64,000 nucleotides of DNA from an uncultured Shinella sp. (lineage in GTDB: Bacteria > Pseudomonadota > Alphaproteobacteria > Rhizobiales > Rhizobiaceae), in assembly GCF_946479415.1 (NCBI RefSeq), contig NZ_CAMLFY010000009.1, positions 1 through 64,000 on the forward strand. Direction: 5' to 3'. This document shows, piece after piece, positions 1 through 10,002 of the stretch. Position 1 is the first letter of the stretch. Each line of letters begins with the position of its first letter. The notes beneath the pieces are model-generated. The model ran no database searches, had not been told where the DNA came from, and was given only the letters and a program-made list of their open reading frames with translations. Position numbers and translations under genes: made by a program.

Positions 1-3000
1 TGCAGGAATATTCGCTGTCGAGCCAGGAAGGCGTGGCGCTGATGTGCCTGGCCGAGGCGCTGCTGCGCATCCCGGACACCGACACGCGCGACGCGCTGAT
101 CCGCGACAAGATCGCCGAGGGTGACTGGACCTCCCATATCGGTGGCGGCAAGTCGCTGTTCGTCAACGCCGCGACCTGGGGCCTCGTCGTTACCGGCAAG
201 CTGACCTCCACCGTCAACGACCGCGGCCTGTCCGCTGCGCTGACGCGCCTCATCGCGCGCGCCGGCGAGCCGGTCATCCGCCGCGGCGTCGACATGGCGA
301 TGCGCATGATGGGTGAACAGTTCGTCACCGGCGAGACCATCGAGGAAGCGCTAAAGCGCTCCAAGCCGCTGGAAGCGCGTGGTTTCCGCTATTCCTACGA
401 TATGCTGGGCGAGGCCGCCACGACCTCGGCCGACGCCGAGCGCTACTACCGCGACTACGAGAACGCCATCCACGCGATCGGCAAGGCGTCGGGCGGGCGC
501 GGCATCTATGAAGGCCCCGGCATCTCCATCAAGCTCTCGGCCCTCCACCCCCGCTACAGCCGCACGCAGACCGCCCGCGTGATGGGCGAACTGCTGCCGA
601 AGGTCATCAAGCTTGCGGCGCTGGCCAAGAGCTACGATATCGGCCTCAACATCGACGCCGAGGAAGCCGACCGTCTGGAACTGTCGCTCGACCTGCTCGA
701 AAGCCTGTGCTTCGACGAGGCGCTGAAGGGCTGGAACGGCCTCGGCTTCGTCGTGCAGGCCTATGGCAAGCGCTGCCCCTTCGTGCTCGATTTCATCATC
801 GATCTCGCCCGCCGCTCCGGCCGCCGCGTCATGGTGCGCCTCGTCAAGGGCGCCTATTGGGATGCCGAGATAAAGCGCGCCCAGCTCGATGGCCTCGAAG
901 GCTTTCCGGTCTATACGCGCAAGATCTATACCGACGTCGCCTATGTCGCCTGCGCGCGAAAACTTCTGGCCGCGCCGGATGCGATCTTCCCGCAATTCGC
1001 CACCCACAACGCCCAGAGCCTCGCCACCATCTACCAGCTCGCCGGTCCGGATTTCGCCGTCGGCAAATACGAGTTCCAGTGCCTGCACGGCATGGGAGAG
1101 CCGCTCTATGACGAGGTGGTCGGCAAGGACAAGCTCGACCGTCCCTGCCGCATCTATGCGCCCGTCGGCACCCATGAGACGCTGCTCGCCTATCTCGTGC
1201 GCCGCCTGCTCGAAAACGGCGCGAACTCCTCCTTCGTCAACCGCATTTCCGACCCCAAGGTATCCGTGGAATCGCTGATTGCCGATCCGGTCGAGATCGT
1301 CGCCGCCATGCCCGTCGTCGGCGCGCAGCACGATCAGATTGCCCTGCCCGACGGCCTGTTCGGCGCCTCGCGCAAGAACTCCGCCGGCCTCGACCTCTCG
1401 AATGAAGAGACCCTCGTCGGCCTCTCGGTGGAACTCGCCGGCACCGCCGCAAAACAGTGGCACGCCGCCCCGCTTCTCGCAGACGGCAGCGCCGCCGGCG
1501 AAACGCAGGACGTGCTGAACCCCGCCGATCACCGCGATGTCGTCGGCCGCGTCACCGAAGCCAAGGCCGAGGATGCCGCCCGCATCGTCGCCATGGCCGC
1601 CGACAGCGTCGCAGGCTGGTCCGCCGTCTCGCCCGCCGACCGCGCCGCCTGCCTCGACCGCGCCGCTGATATCATGCAGGCCCGCATCGAGCCGCTGATG
1701 GGCGTCATCATGCGCGAAGCCGGCAAGTCTGCCGCCAACGCCATCGGCGAAGTGCGCGAAGCCATCGACTTCCTGCGCTACTATGCCGAACAGGCCCGCC
1801 GCACGCTCGGTCCGTCGCACCTGCCGCTCGGTCCCATCGTCTGCATCAGCCCGTGGAACTTCCCGCTCGCCATCTTCACCGGCCAGGTCGCTGCGGCGCT
1901 CGTCGCCGGCAATCCGGTCATTGCAAAGCCGGCCGAAGAGACGCCGATCGTCGCCTATGAAAGCGTGAAAATCCTGCACGAGGCCGGCGTTCCCGCCGGT
2001 GCCCTGCAATTCACGCCCGGCGCAGGCAGACTTGGTGCAGCACTCGTCGGCGCCGACAAGACGGCCGGCGTCATGTTCACCGGCTCGACGGAAGTCGCCC
2101 GCCTCATCCAGGCGCAGCTGGCCGAACGCCTTTCCGAAAACGGCAAGCCGATCCCGCTGATCGCCGAAACCGGCGGCCAGAACGGCATGATCGTCGATTC
2201 CTCGGCGCTCGCCGAACAGGTCGTCGCCGACGTCATCGCCTCCTCCTTCGACAGCGCCGGCCAGCGCTGCTCGGCACTGCGCGTGCTCTGCTTGCAGGAC
2301 GACGTCGCCGACCGCACGCTCGCCATGCTGAAGGGCGCGCTTCAGGAACTGACGCTCGGCCGCACCGACAGCCTGAATGTCGACATCGGTCCCGTCATCA
2401 CCCGCGAGGCGCGCGACAACATCGTCGGCCATATCGAGCGCATGCGCGGCCTCGGCAACAAGGTCGAGCAGCTGCCGCTGCCGGCCGCTGCCGAGCACGG
2501 CACCTTCGTTGCGCCGACCATCATCGAGATCAAGAAGCTCGGCGATCTCCAGCGTGAGGTCTTCGGCCCCGTGCTGCATGTCATCCGCTTCCGCCGCGCC
2601 AATCTCGACCGGCTGATCGACGACATCAACGCCTCGGGCTACGGCCTCACCTTCGGCCTGCACACGCGCCTCGATGAAACGATCGCGCATGTCACCAGCC
2701 GCATCAAGGCGGGCAATCTCTATGTGAACCGCAACATCATCGGCGCCGTGGTCGGCGTGCAGCCCTTCGGCGGACGCGGCCTTTCCGGCACCGGCCCGAA
2801 GGCGGGCGGCCCGCTCTACATCGGCCGCCTCGTGCAGAAGGCGCCGGTGCCGCCGCAGCAGGATTCGGTGCATACCGACCAGGCACTGCGCGATTTCATC
2901 ACCTGGCTCGACCGCAAGGGCAAGACGGCCGAAGGCGAGACGGCACGCGGATTCGCCAACCGCTCGGCGCTTGGCCTCGTGCGCGAACTCGCCGGCCCCG

Positions 3001-3440
3001 TCGGCGAACGCAACCTCTATGCGCTGCATGCGCGCGGCAACGTGCTGCTCGTGCCGAAGACGGAAACGGGCCTGCTGCGCCAGATCGCCGCCGGCCTTGC
3101 CACCGGCAACATGCTGGCCATCGACAGCGTTGATGCGCTGAAACCGGTCCTCGCCGACCTGCCCGCCTCCGTCGCCGCCCGCCTCACCTGGACGGCCGAC
3201 TGGTCCAAGGACGGCCCCTTCGCCGGCGCGCTGGTGGAAGGCGATGCGGAGGCGGTGCGCACCGTCAACCGCAAGATCGCCGCCCTGCCCGGCCCGCTGG
3301 TTCTGGTACAGGCCGCGACGACCGAGGAGCTGCTGAGCGACCCGGAAGCCTATTGCCTCAACTGGCTGCTGGAGGAGGTCTCGACCTCGATCAACACGGC
3401 GGCCGCTGGCGGCAATGCCAGCCTGATGGCCATCGGCTGA
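1..3440 (+). CDS. putA: Bifunctional proline dehydrogenase / glutamate-semialdehyde dehydrogenase PutA (5' end missing)
   Basis: PutA oxidises proline to glutamate in two steps: an FAD proline dehydrogenase followed by an NAD-dependent semialdehyde dehydrogenase. The reading frame is already open at base 3 and about 1,145 residues are present, so only the extreme N-terminus lies outside the window. The first ~450 residues form the PRODH barrel. The aldehyde dehydrogenase half shows the ETGGQN segment with its glutamate and [10 protein letters not shown] with the catalytic cysteine. The C-terminal tail ends in [15 protein letters not shown], typical of long fused alphaproteobacterial PutA. Whether an N-terminal DNA-binding domain exists cannot be seen. 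Confidence 0.97.
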   Translation, partial: QEYSLSSQEGVALMCLAEALLRIPDTDTRDALIRDKIAEGDWTSHIGGGKSLFVNAATWGLVVTGKLTSTVNDRGLSAALTRLIARAGEPVIRRGVDMAMRMMGEQFVTGETIEEALKRSKPLEARGFRYSYDMLGEAATTSADAERYYRDYENAIHAIGKASGGRGIYEGPGISIKLSALHPRYSRTQTARVMGELLPKVIKLAALAKSYDIGLNIDAEEADRLELSLDLLESLCFDEALKGWNGLGFVVQAYGKRCPFVLDFIIDLARRSGRRVMVRLVKGAYWDAEIKRAQLDGLEGFPVYTRKIYTDVAYVACARKLLAAPDAIFPQFATHNAQSLATIYQLAGPDFAVGKYEFQCLHGMGEPLYDEVVGKDKLDRPCRIYAPVGTHETLLAYLVRRLLENGANSSFVNRISDPKVSVESLIADPVEIVAAMPVVGAQHDQIALPDGLFGASRKNSAGLDLSNEETLVGLSVELAGTAAKQWHAAPLLADGSAAGETQDVLNPADHRDVVGRVTEAKAEDAARIVAMAADSVAGWSAVSPADRAACLDRAADIMQARIEPLMGVIMREAGKSAANAIGEVREAIDFLRYYAEQARRTLGPSHLPLGPIVCISPWNFPLAIFTGQVAAALVAGNPVIAKPAEETPIVAYESVKILHEAGVPAGALQFTPGAGRLGAALVGADKTAGVMFTGSTEVARLIQAQLAERLSENGKPIPLIAETGGQNGMIVDSSALAEQVVADVIASSFDSAGQRCSALRVLCLQDDVADRTLAMLKGALQELTLGRTDSLNVDIGPVITREARDNIVGHIERMRGLGNKVEQLPLPAAAEHGTFVAPTIIEIKKLGDLQREVFGPVLHVIRFRRANLDRLIDDINASGYGLTFGLHTRLDETIAHVTSRIKAGNLYVNRNIIGAVVGVQPFGGRGLSGTGPKAGGPLYIGRLVQKAPVPPQQDSVHTDQALRDFITWLDRKGKTAEGETARGFANRSALGLVRELAGPVGERNLYALHARGNVLLVPKTETGLLRQIAAGLATGNMLAIDSVDALKPVLADLPASVAARLTWTADWSKDGPFAGALVEGDAEAVRTVNRKIAALPGPLVLVQAATTEELLSDPEAYCLNWLLEEVSTSINTAAAGGNASLMAIG

Positions 3441-3467
3441 TTGCCGGCCACTCGCTGAACCTCATGC

Positions 3468-3495
3468 AAAGGCCCGCGAAAGCGGGCCTTTTCTT
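3468..3495. terminator. Bidirectional intrinsic terminator between putA and the convergent FAD gene
   Basis: Ten-base arms AAAGGCCCGC and GCGGGCCTTT enclose a GAAA loop and are followed by TTTTCTTT on the plus strand. It lies 28 bases after the putA stop and next to the end of the convergent gene, so it can serve both. Confidence 0.85.
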
Positions 3496-4970
3496 TACGC
3501 CGTTGCCAGCGAGAGTGCGGCCAGAACTTCAGCGGAACTCCGCTCGAATTGCCGAGCGGCAATATCGCGCGCCACATTCTCGGCAACGAAGACGGCATGC
3601 TCCGTGACCTGCGGCAGGCCCATCAATTCACCAAAAGTTCCGCGCGCGAGCGGGCCGGCGATATAAAACGTTTCCGCCGCCGCCCCGTCGGCATCAACGG
3701 CATGGCTTTGCCGATCGACGGCAAGCCCGAGACCGACGCCATCCGCTTGCAGCACACCCGCCTTGCCGAGCCCCGCGAGAAACGGCTGGCTCGACAGGAT
3801 ACCCCCGTGCCCCGGCCCCGTCGTCACCACGACGGCATCGTACCGCCCATCGGCCACGCCCTGCCCATGGCGCAATCGGAGCCGGACGCGGATCGTATCA
3901 TCCGCCTCTCGCTGAACGTCGGCGATCGATGCCGCGTGGAACGAAAGCCGGCCATCGGCCATCCCACGCTCGATGGCAGCCTCCACCTGCGGTGCGATGC
4001 GGAAGCGGTGCACATCCCAATGGGCACGCAGGAACCGCACAAGCCGACGTCGCTCGATGACCGGCAAAGCCTGCCAAATATCCCGGCCTTGTCCGCGCAA
4101 ACGGTCGAAGACCGCGTGCCAGGTGACGCCACTCTCCTCCGCCTCTGCAAGTGTCCGTCGCACGCGGCGGAGCAGGCCGCGCGCCGAACGCGCGGGCGGG
4201 GAGACGAATTCACCGAAGGGATCCTGCGCAAGCAGATTGTGACCGCGCGAACGCAGCCCGCGGCGCGAAATGGCGGTGATAGGCCCCGTATGGCCGGAAG
4301 CTTCCAGCGCCGCGATCACATCGGCCGCCGTCAGCCCCGCGCCGACGACGAGCACACGATCCCCCCGTCGGATGCCGGACAAGGCAGCGGTTACCGTGGC
4401 ATCCGGCACATAGCGCGGGTGCCCGGCCAGCGCTCGGGTCAGCGCACCCGGTGCCTGCGGGCTTGGATGGGTCGCGGCCAGGACGACGATATCGGCTTGC
4501 AAAACCGCACCATCCTCGGCGTCGATGCGCCAGCCTGCCCCATGTTTCTCGATGGCCCGAACAAGGCTTCGGCGATGTTCCACCGCGCCGCTTTCCAGCA
4601 GCGGCTGAAGCTGTGCGGCAACGTAGCGGCCGAAATCCGAGCGGCGGGCGAAGATATGTCCATCCACCGTCGTCGCCAACGCGTCGTCCTTCAGGGCATC
4701 CTTCTCGAAAAGCCAGCGCTGGAAATGCTCGTCATCGCCGGGAACCAGCGTCATGCGCGCGGCCGGCACATTGATGCGGTGGACGGGCTCGTCGGTATCG
4801 TAGGCCAGACCGCCGCCGAGCATGGCGCGCGGCTCATAGACCACGATCCTTGCCGACCTCTCCGGCAGAAGCCGGACGAGATGGTAGGCAAGCGCCGCGC
4901 CTGAAAAACCGCCGCCGATGATGGCGACGGTGGGATGCGTGGCGGAACGGGTCGTATCAGACGCAACCAT
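3495..4970 (-). CDS. FAD/NAD(P)-binding protein (NAD_binding_9-type), sulfur island
   Basis: This 491-residue flavoprotein starts with a Rossmann dinucleotide fold (GGGFSG around residues 19-24) and a second nucleotide-binding segment near GAGLTAADV, as in uncharacterised FAD-NAD(P)-binding proteins often found beside desulfonating monooxygenases. ATG at 4970 has GGAG eight bases upstream. It follows the LLM monooxygenase gene by 26 bases on the same strand, so the two are probably co-transcribed from the promoter near 6.49 kb. By inference it may supply reduced flavin or oxidise a sulfur-compound intermediate; the substrate is unknown. Confidence 0.85.
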   Translation of the reverse strand: MVASDTTRSATHPTVAIIGGGFSGAALAYHLVRLLPERSARIVVYEPRAMLGGGLAYDTDEPVHRINVPAARMTLVPGDDEHFQRWLFEKDALKDDALATTVDGHIFARRSDFGRYVAAQLQPLLESGAVEHRRSLVRAIEKHGAGWRIDAEDGAVLQADIVVLAATHPSPQAPGALTRALAGHPRYVPDATVTAALSGIRRGDRVLVVGAGLTAADVIAALEASGHTGPITAISRRGLRSRGHNLLAQDPFGEFVSPPARSARGLLRRVRRTLAEAEESGVTWHAVFDRLRGQGRDIWQALPVIERRRLVRFLRAHWDVHRFRIAPQVEAAIERGMADGRLSFHAASIADVQREADDTIRVRLRLRHGQGVADGRYDAVVVTTGPGHGGILSSQPFLAGLGKAGVLQADGVGLGLAVDRQSHAVDADGAAAETFYIAGPLARGTFGELMGLPQVTEHAVFVAENVARDIAARQFERSSAEVLAALSLATA

Positions 4971-4996
4971 GGATCAGCTCCGGCGGTTTCCGCCTC

Positions 4997-6412
4997 TCAG
5001 GCACCAACCGATTTCAGCACCGGCACGGCTTCGGCCTCGCGCCGTTTCACCGCCTCGATGTCGCGGTAACCATCGGCCGGGTGGGTCTTCGGCAGATAGG
5101 GACCGTCGCCGAAAAGCTTTTCGCGCAATGTACCCTCCTTATAGGCGGTCGGATAGGCGCCGCGTTTCTGCAACTCCGGCACGATATGAGCGACGACATC
5201 CTCGAAGCTGTCCGGCGTCACCGCATAGGCGAGGTTGAAGCCATCGACATCGGTATCCGCGACCCATTCCTGGAGAATATCGGCAATACGCTTCGGTGAG
5301 CCGACAAAGACCGGCCCCATGCCGCCGATGCCGCCGAACTGCGCCAGCTCGTCGATCGTCCAGGACTTGTCGCCGCCGGCAATGTGCTCGATGAAGGAAT
5401 GGATGGCATTGGTTTCGATCTTCTCCACCACATCCGTTGGCGCATACTGGCCGAAGTCGATGCCGCTCCAGCCGGACATGAAGGTGAGCGAGCCGTCATA
5501 GGAGACGTAGCTCTTGTAGTCCTCGAACTTCTTCTGCGCCTTCTCTTCATCTTCGTCGGTGATGACCGTAACGAGCGTGTAGATATAGACTTTCTTCGGG
5601 TCTCGGCCGGCGGCGGCGATACGCTGGCGGATATCGGCGACATAGGCTTTCAGCACGGACTTCGTGGGGGCGGCGACGAAGATGCATTCGGCATGGCCGG
5701 CCGCGAAAGCCTTGCCCGGACCGGAAGCGCCGGCCTGGTAGAGCACGGGCGTACGTTGCGGCGAAGGCTCGGTCAGGCCATAGCCCGGAACCTCGAAAAA
5801 CTTGCCCTTGTGGGCGATCTCGTGAACCTTTTCCGGGTTCGTGAAGATGCGGTTATCGCCATCGCGCACGACTGCCCCCTCTTCCCAGGAGCCTTCCAGC
5901 AGCTTGTAGAGAACCTCGACATATTCGGCAGCAACCTCGTAGCGGTTGTCGTGCCGGCGAAGCCCGCCCTGCCCGACATTCTTCGCCCCGCTTTCCAGAT
6001 AGGAGGTCACGATGTTCCAGCCGACACGGCCCTTGGAATGATGGTCGGCGGTCGCTAGACGCCGGGCGAAGGTATAGGGGTGCTCGAAGGAGGTGGACGC
6101 CGTGATGCCGATGCCGAGATGCTTGGTGGCGAGCGCGATGGGAGCGGCCAGTTGGAGCGGATCATTGACCGGGATCTGCGCCGCCTGGTGGATCGCGTGG
6201 TAGTTCGAGCCCTTGTAGACGTCGTAGTATCCGATGACATCGGCGATGAAGATGCCATCGAAAATGCCGCGCTCCAGCGTGCGGGCGAGATCCTGCCAAT
6301 AGTCCAGGTCCTTGTATTTGTGGGACTTGTCGCGCGGATGCGCCCACAGGCCCGGCGACTGGTGGCCGACGCAGTTCATGTCGAAAGCATTGAAACGAAT
6401 GTGGCGGGCCAT
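4997..6412 (-). CDS. LLM-class flavin-dependent monooxygenase (NtaA/SnaA/DszA family)
   Basis: This 471-residue protein belongs to the long bacterial luciferase-like monooxygenases that use FMNH2 supplied by a separate reductase, a family acting on sulfones, sulfonates, nitrilotriacetate and similar compounds. The N-terminus (RFNAFDMNCVGHQSPGLW) and the segment GRVGWNIVTS are family hallmarks. ATG at 6412 was chosen over upstream starts because GGAGA sits seven bases before it and homology begins there. It is first in a two-gene operon with the FAD protein. The sulfur regulon motif lies about 75 bases upstream. It resembles the second LLM enzyme at 10.0-11.4 kb, so the two are likely ancient paralogues with different substrates. 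Confidence 0.9.
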   Translation of the reverse strand: MARHIRFNAFDMNCVGHQSPGLWAHPRDKSHKYKDLDYWQDLARTLERGIFDGIFIADVIGYYDVYKGSNYHAIHQAAQIPVNDPLQLAAPIALATKHLGIGITASTSFEHPYTFARRLATADHHSKGRVGWNIVTSYLESGAKNVGQGGLRRHDNRYEVAAEYVEVLYKLLEGSWEEGAVVRDGDNRIFTNPEKVHEIAHKGKFFEVPGYGLTEPSPQRTPVLYQAGASGPGKAFAAGHAECIFVAAPTKSVLKAYVADIRQRIAAAGRDPKKVYIYTLVTVITDEDEEKAQKKFEDYKSYVSYDGSLTFMSGWSGIDFGQYAPTDVVEKIETNAIHSFIEHIAGGDKSWTIDELAQFGGIGGMGPVFVGSPKRIADILQEWVADTDVDGFNLAYAVTPDSFEDVVAHIVPELQKRGAYPTAYKEGTLREKLFGDGPYLPKTHPADGYRDIEAVKRREAEAVPVLKSVGA

Positions 6413-6485
6413 GGATATCTCCGGCGTCTCTGGGATGCCTCGAGGCATCGGTTCCGCCCGACGATAGCGCTTGCTCTTCATAAAT

Positions 6486-6500
6486 ACAGAAATTCTATCT
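6486..6500 (-). promoter_or_regulatory. Sulfur-island operator, copy A
   Basis: Read on the minus strand this is AGATAGAATTTCTGT, matching the motif shared by all five units of the island, including the invariant ATAGA core. It lies about 75 bases before the start of the monooxygenase at 6412 in an AT-rich promoter-like segment. Confidence 0.6.
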
Positions 6501-6538
6501 TTTATATGCATTAATTTCGGAAATGACTTTTCGCGCGC

Positions 6539-6572
6539 AAAAAAGCGGCCGCAATCCCGAGAGATTGCGGCC
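6539..6572 (-). terminator. Intrinsic terminator after the sfnB-like gene
   Basis: Perfect ten-base arms GGCCGCAATC and GATTGCGGCC with a six-base loop are followed on the minus strand by six T residues. It separates the dioxygenase-cysE-sfnB operon from the next leftward unit, so the monooxygenase at 4997-6412 needs its own promoter. Confidence 0.9.
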
Positions 6573-6618
6573 AGGCGACCACCCCCACCACGAGGGTTGA
6601 TTTCCAAAGAGAGTGATT

Positions 6619-7833
6619 TCAAAGCGCGCCGTTGCGCGGCGGCGTCACACCGTTCAGGTGATAGTTGCCGACGACATGGTATTTCCATCGCACCGGATCG
6701 TGCAGCGTGTGCGTGCGCGCATTGCGCCAATGGCGCTCCAGATTAAGGCCGCGTTTGGTGGCGGAAGTGCCCGCTAGCTCGAACAGGACATTGGTCGCGT
6801 CGATGGCAAGCTCTGTCGTCAGCACCTTGGCTGCGGCGACGGCGAGTGTGGCGGCAACGGAATTTTCCTGGCTGAGATTGACCTGCGCCAGATCGACCTT
6901 GCGCCCTGCCCGCTCCAGCACCGCTTCGGCGGCCTCGATGCGAATGGCGAGTTCGCCGATGCGCGAAATGGTCAGCGGATCATCCGCCGCGCGCTCGACG
7001 CCGCTGTTGGTCCACGGCCGCGCCTTGTCGCGCACATAGCCGATGGTCTCTTTCAGCGCCGCGCGCGCAATGCCGAGATCGATACCGGCATGAATGATCT
7101 GGCCGACCGAGCCGATCGTGCCGGGGCGCTCGAACCCCTTCTGGTGCGGCACGACGGCATCCGCAGGCACATAGACGTCGCGCAGGATCGTCGTGCCGCT
7201 GCCGGTGGTGCGCTGGCCGAAACCATCCCAGTCGTCGACGATCTCGATGCCGTCGGTATCGCGCGGCGCGAAGGACATCGTCAGGCGCTCGTTCTCGTCG
7301 AGCGCGAAGATCGTGACCCAATGGGCGAAAAGCACGCCCGTCGAATAGAATTTCCGGCCATTGATGCGGAAGCCCGCGCCATCGGGTGTTATGCGCGTGT
7401 TGTAATTGCCGACCGTCTTGGTGCCGACCTCGGAGAGCGCATTGCCGAAACGGTCGCCCGCCAGCGCGCGGCCGAAATAGAAGCTTTTCTGTGCCTCGCT
7501 GCCGTCATGCCGCAGCGCTTCGAGAATGTAGAAATGGTTTTGCGGAATCTGGCCGATCGAGCTGTCGGCCTCCGACAGGATCGCCGTCACCTCGGCCAGC
7601 ACCGCATTCGACACGTCGATGCCGCCGAACTCCGCCGGCACGGTGATGGCGAGCAGGCCCGAGGCGGAAAGCCGGTCGATTTCCTCATAGGGCAGAGCCC
7701 GTTCGTAATCACGGCGGCTGGCACCGGCAACGAATTCGGAGGCCAATCTGCGTGCAACGTCGAGTGCTTCGTCCTCGCTCGCGATGCGATGGGCGGTCTG
7801 TTGCTGTTCGGCGAGCTTGATGACGCTACTCAT
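6619..7833 (-). CDS. SfnB-like acyl-CoA-dehydrogenase-fold sulfur acquisition oxidoreductase
   Basis: This 404-residue protein has the acyl-CoA dehydrogenase fold and matches the SfnB/DszC-type flavin oxidoreductases used in sulfone and sulfonate scavenging rather than true fatty-acid enzymes. Signs include the ITVPAEFGG segment near the N-terminus and the C-terminal ERHWRNARTHTLHDPVRWK, typical of the FMN-dependent branch. ATG at 7833 has AAAGGA at good spacing; an in-frame TTG 15 bases upstream is less likely. It is last in the operon of dioxygenase, cysE and this gene, and ends at a strong terminator. The exact substrate cannot be read from sequence. Confidence 0.85.
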   Translation of the reverse strand: MSSVIKLAEQQQTAHRIASEDEALDVARRLASEFVAGASRRDYERALPYEEIDRLSASGLLAITVPAEFGGIDVSNAVLAEVTAILSEADSSIGQIPQNHFYILEALRHDGSEAQKSFYFGRALAGDRFGNALSEVGTKTVGNYNTRITPDGAGFRINGRKFYSTGVLFAHWVTIFALDENERLTMSFAPRDTDGIEIVDDWDGFGQRTTGSGTTILRDVYVPADAVVPHQKGFERPGTIGSVGQIIHAGIDLGIARAALKETIGYVRDKARPWTNSGVERAADDPLTISRIGELAIRIEAAEAVLERAGRKVDLAQVNLSQENSVAATLAVAAAKVLTTELAIDATNVLFELAGTSATKRGLNLERHWRNARTHTLHDPVRWKYHVVGNYHLNGVTPPRNGAL

Positions 7834-7863
7834 GACGGGTCCTTTCAAGAGGAGGCCAAAGCC

Positions 7864-8712
7864 TCAGATGATATATTCGGGTTCGCTGACGCTCTGGTCC
7901 ATGGTGATGCCCGGCAGCACCGTATGCCGCTGGCCGACCCTGCGCGCCGGAACGCCGACGACGGAGCTGTACGGCGCGACGGGTGACACCACGACGCTGC
8001 CCGCGCCCACCTTGGCACCGATGCCGATTTCGATATTGCCGAGGATTTTGGCGCCCGCGCCGATCAGCACGCCGCGACGCACCTTCGGATGGCGATCGCC
8101 CGTCTCCTTGCCGGTGCCGCCGAGCGTGACGTTCTGGAGGATCGAAACCTCGTCCTCCACGACGGCCGTCTCGCCGATGACGAGACCGCTGCCATGATCG
8201 AGCATGATGCCACGGCCCATGATGGCGGCCGGGTGAATGTCGATGCCGAAGGTTTCGGAGATGCGGCTCTGGATATGCCGGGCCAGATGTTGGCGCCCGC
8301 TGTTCCAGAGCCAGTGACCGATGCGATATCCTTGCAGCGCCGAAAACCCCTTGAAGTAGAGGAAGGGCGTCAGCACCTCGGTGTTGCTCGGATCGCGATC
8401 CTTCACCGCCTGCAAATCGGCAGCAGCCGCACCCAGCAGGCCGGGCCGGTCGATATAGGCGCCATGGACCAGAGCCAGCAGCTCGTCGCGGTCGACATCA
8501 TGATCGGCAAGCTTGATCGCCAGGCGATGAGCCAGCGCGTGGCCGAAACCGGCATGCATCAGCACAGCCGAGTTCAGCGCGCGTGCCAGCGCATGGTCAC
8601 GGAGCACGGCGGCATTCGCCTCCAGCCGCAGCGTGTCCCAAAGCGCGAAGACTTCACGGCGGGCGGCATCCTCCACGGGGAGGAAGACAATGTTGTTTTC
8701 CTGTCCTTGCAT
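7864..8712 (-). CDS. cysE: Serine O-acetyltransferase
   Basis: CysE transfers acetyl from acetyl-CoA to serine, giving O-acetylserine for cysteine synthesis. The 282-residue protein has the N-terminal helical domain followed by left-handed hexapeptide repeats, with the family segments DIHPAAIMGRGIMLDHG, VIGETAVVEDEVSILQNVTLGGTG and GDRHPKVRRGVLIGAGA. ATG at 8712 has CAGGAGAGG upstream. Lying between a dioxygenase and the SfnB-like gene, it links desulfurisation to sulfur assimilation. It is probably a second, regulon-specific copy beside a housekeeping one, which is inference. Confidence 0.93.
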   Translation of the reverse strand: MQGQENNIVFLPVEDAARREVFALWDTLRLEANAAVLRDHALARALNSAVLMHAGFGHALAHRLAIKLADHDVDRDELLALVHGAYIDRPGLLGAAAADLQAVKDRDPSNTEVLTPFLYFKGFSALQGYRIGHWLWNSGRQHLARHIQSRISETFGIDIHPAAIMGRGIMLDHGSGLVIGETAVVEDEVSILQNVTLGGTGKETGDRHPKVRRGVLIGAGAKILGNIEIGIGAKVGAGSVVVSPVAPYSSVVGVPARRVGQRHTVLPGITMDQSVSEPEYII

Positions 8713-8747
8713 GGCTGCCTCTCCTGAACACACGCTTACGGACCGGC

Positions 8748-9788
8748 TCAGGCCTTGACTGGCTTGTCCAGCAGATGGAGCAAGTCGGCATGATGTCTTG
8801 CGGCAACATCGGGATGGGAGCGCAGGCGGCTCTTCAAATGATTGATGCCGACCTCGCGGAAGATCGGGTTCAGCGGATCGACCGTGATGCCGCGCTCGCC
8901 GCGCTTGAGTTCGTCGGGCAGCGGAATGACAGGGATGGTCGCGTCGTAGCGGGCGCCGAGGAAGAAGGCGACGGAGAAACGCTCCACGCCGGCCGGCGGC
9001 GTCACCACGTCATGCACGTCCGCGCGCACGAAACCGTTGGTCGCCAGTTCCAGAAGCTCACCGCTGTTGATGATGAAGGTGCCCGGCACCGGCGGCGCCT
9101 CGATCCACACGCCCTCTTCGGTACGGATGCGCAGACCCGGCGTCGTGTCCTGGAGCAGCACGGTGACGAAACCGCCATCCTTGTGAGCGCCCACGCCCTG
9201 GTCGCTGCCGGCAGCCTCGCGACCGGGATAGCGGATGATTTTCAGGAGCTGCGACGGCGACGGCTCGTAGATGTCGGAAAAGGCGTTCTCCGGCTGGCCG
9301 AGCGAAAGCGCGATGGCCTTCAGCACGTCGATGCCGATGCGGGTGACTTCCGCCTGATAGCGCAGCAGCAGCGGCTTCAGCTCCGGCAGCGCTTCCGGCC
9401 ATTGATTGGGGCCAAAAAGGCGGTTCCACGGCGTGTCGAGACTTGCCGCAACCGGCTTACCTTCCGTGTTGATGTCGAGCTGCTCGCGCCAATCCTGCTC
9501 ACCACGGGTACGCTCGTAGCCAGCGCGGTTATAGCCCCGGAAATGCGAGGATTTCACCATCTCGATTGCCAGCTTGTCGGCCTCCGGCAGGGCAAAAAAG
9601 CGCTTGGAGGCGGCGATGACATCATCGATCAGGCTCTGCGGCACACCATGACCGGTGAGATAGAAGAAGCCGTGATCGTGCAGGATGCGAGTGAGCTCCC
9701 GAATGAAGCCGGCCCGTTCGGCCGCATCGCCATAAAATCGGGAAAAGTCGATCGTCGGCAGGTGAACCGGCTTCGTATGGATGGTCAT
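8748..9788 (-). CDS. 2-oxoglutarate/Fe(II)-dependent dioxygenase, isopenicillin N synthase family
   Basis: This 346-residue non-haem iron oxygenase keeps the full metal and co-substrate set: H202 and D204 in AHKDGG, distal H259, and the R270-x-S272 pair for 2-oxoglutarate. The N-terminal DIOX_N domain spans about residues 10-130. ATG at 9788 has GGAGGAG upstream. It is first in the operon leading to cysE and the SfnB-like gene, and an operator copy lies about 150 bases upstream. In this setting it may cleave a sulfonate or sulfate ester as TauD/AtsK enzymes do, although it belongs to the IPNS rather than the TauD branch; that role is inference. Confidence 0.88.
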   Translation of the reverse strand: MTIHTKPVHLPTIDFSRFYGDAAERAGFIRELTRILHDHGFFYLTGHGVPQSLIDDVIAASKRFFALPEADKLAIEMVKSSHFRGYNRAGYERTRGEQDWREQLDINTEGKPVAASLDTPWNRLFGPNQWPEALPELKPLLLRYQAEVTRIGIDVLKAIALSLGQPENAFSDIYEPSPSQLLKIIRYPGREAAGSDQGVGAHKDGGFVTVLLQDTTPGLRIRTEEGVWIEAPPVPGTFIINSGELLELATNGFVRADVHDVVTPPAGVERFSVAFFLGARYDATIPVIPLPDELKRGERGITVDPLNPIFREVGINHLKSRLRSHPDVAARHHADLLHLLDKPVKA

Positions 9789-9937
9789 GGATCTGGCTCC
9801 TCCAGAAAATGTTTGTTCCGCACCGGCCAACGGACCACGCGCATTCGGATTGCTGTTCCGACATCGAGCAAACCGGGACCGACAGGCGCCTTGCCACAAA
9901 GTCGTGAACTGAAATCAAGTGGCTCTCAACGTATTGT

Positions 9938-9952
9938 CTATAAATTCTATAG
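9938..9952 (-). promoter_or_regulatory. Sulfur-island operator, copy B (best palindrome)
   Basis: CTATA-N5-TATAG, a symmetric 15-mer (minus strand CTATAGAATTTATAG), is followed on the plus strand by GGCAA, which copy D shares. It sits between two leftward units, upstream of the dioxygenase operon. It fits the T-N11-A form of LysR-type binding sites. Confidence 0.65.
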
Positions 9953-10002
9953 GCAAAGAAATTTATTCCATCCATCAAGCCGTTACGGAAAAAGACCTGA
10001 TG

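Noticed and set aside
351..3029. An 892-codon open frame antisense to putA
   Set aside because: It is the mirror of a long high-GC gene; the product is Ala/Gly/Asp-rich without motifs, and PutA homology on the plus strand is unambiguous.
3549..4904. A 451-codon plus-strand frame opposite the FAD protein
   Set aside because: It is antisense to a gene with a clear Rossmann motif and has no start signal or motifs.
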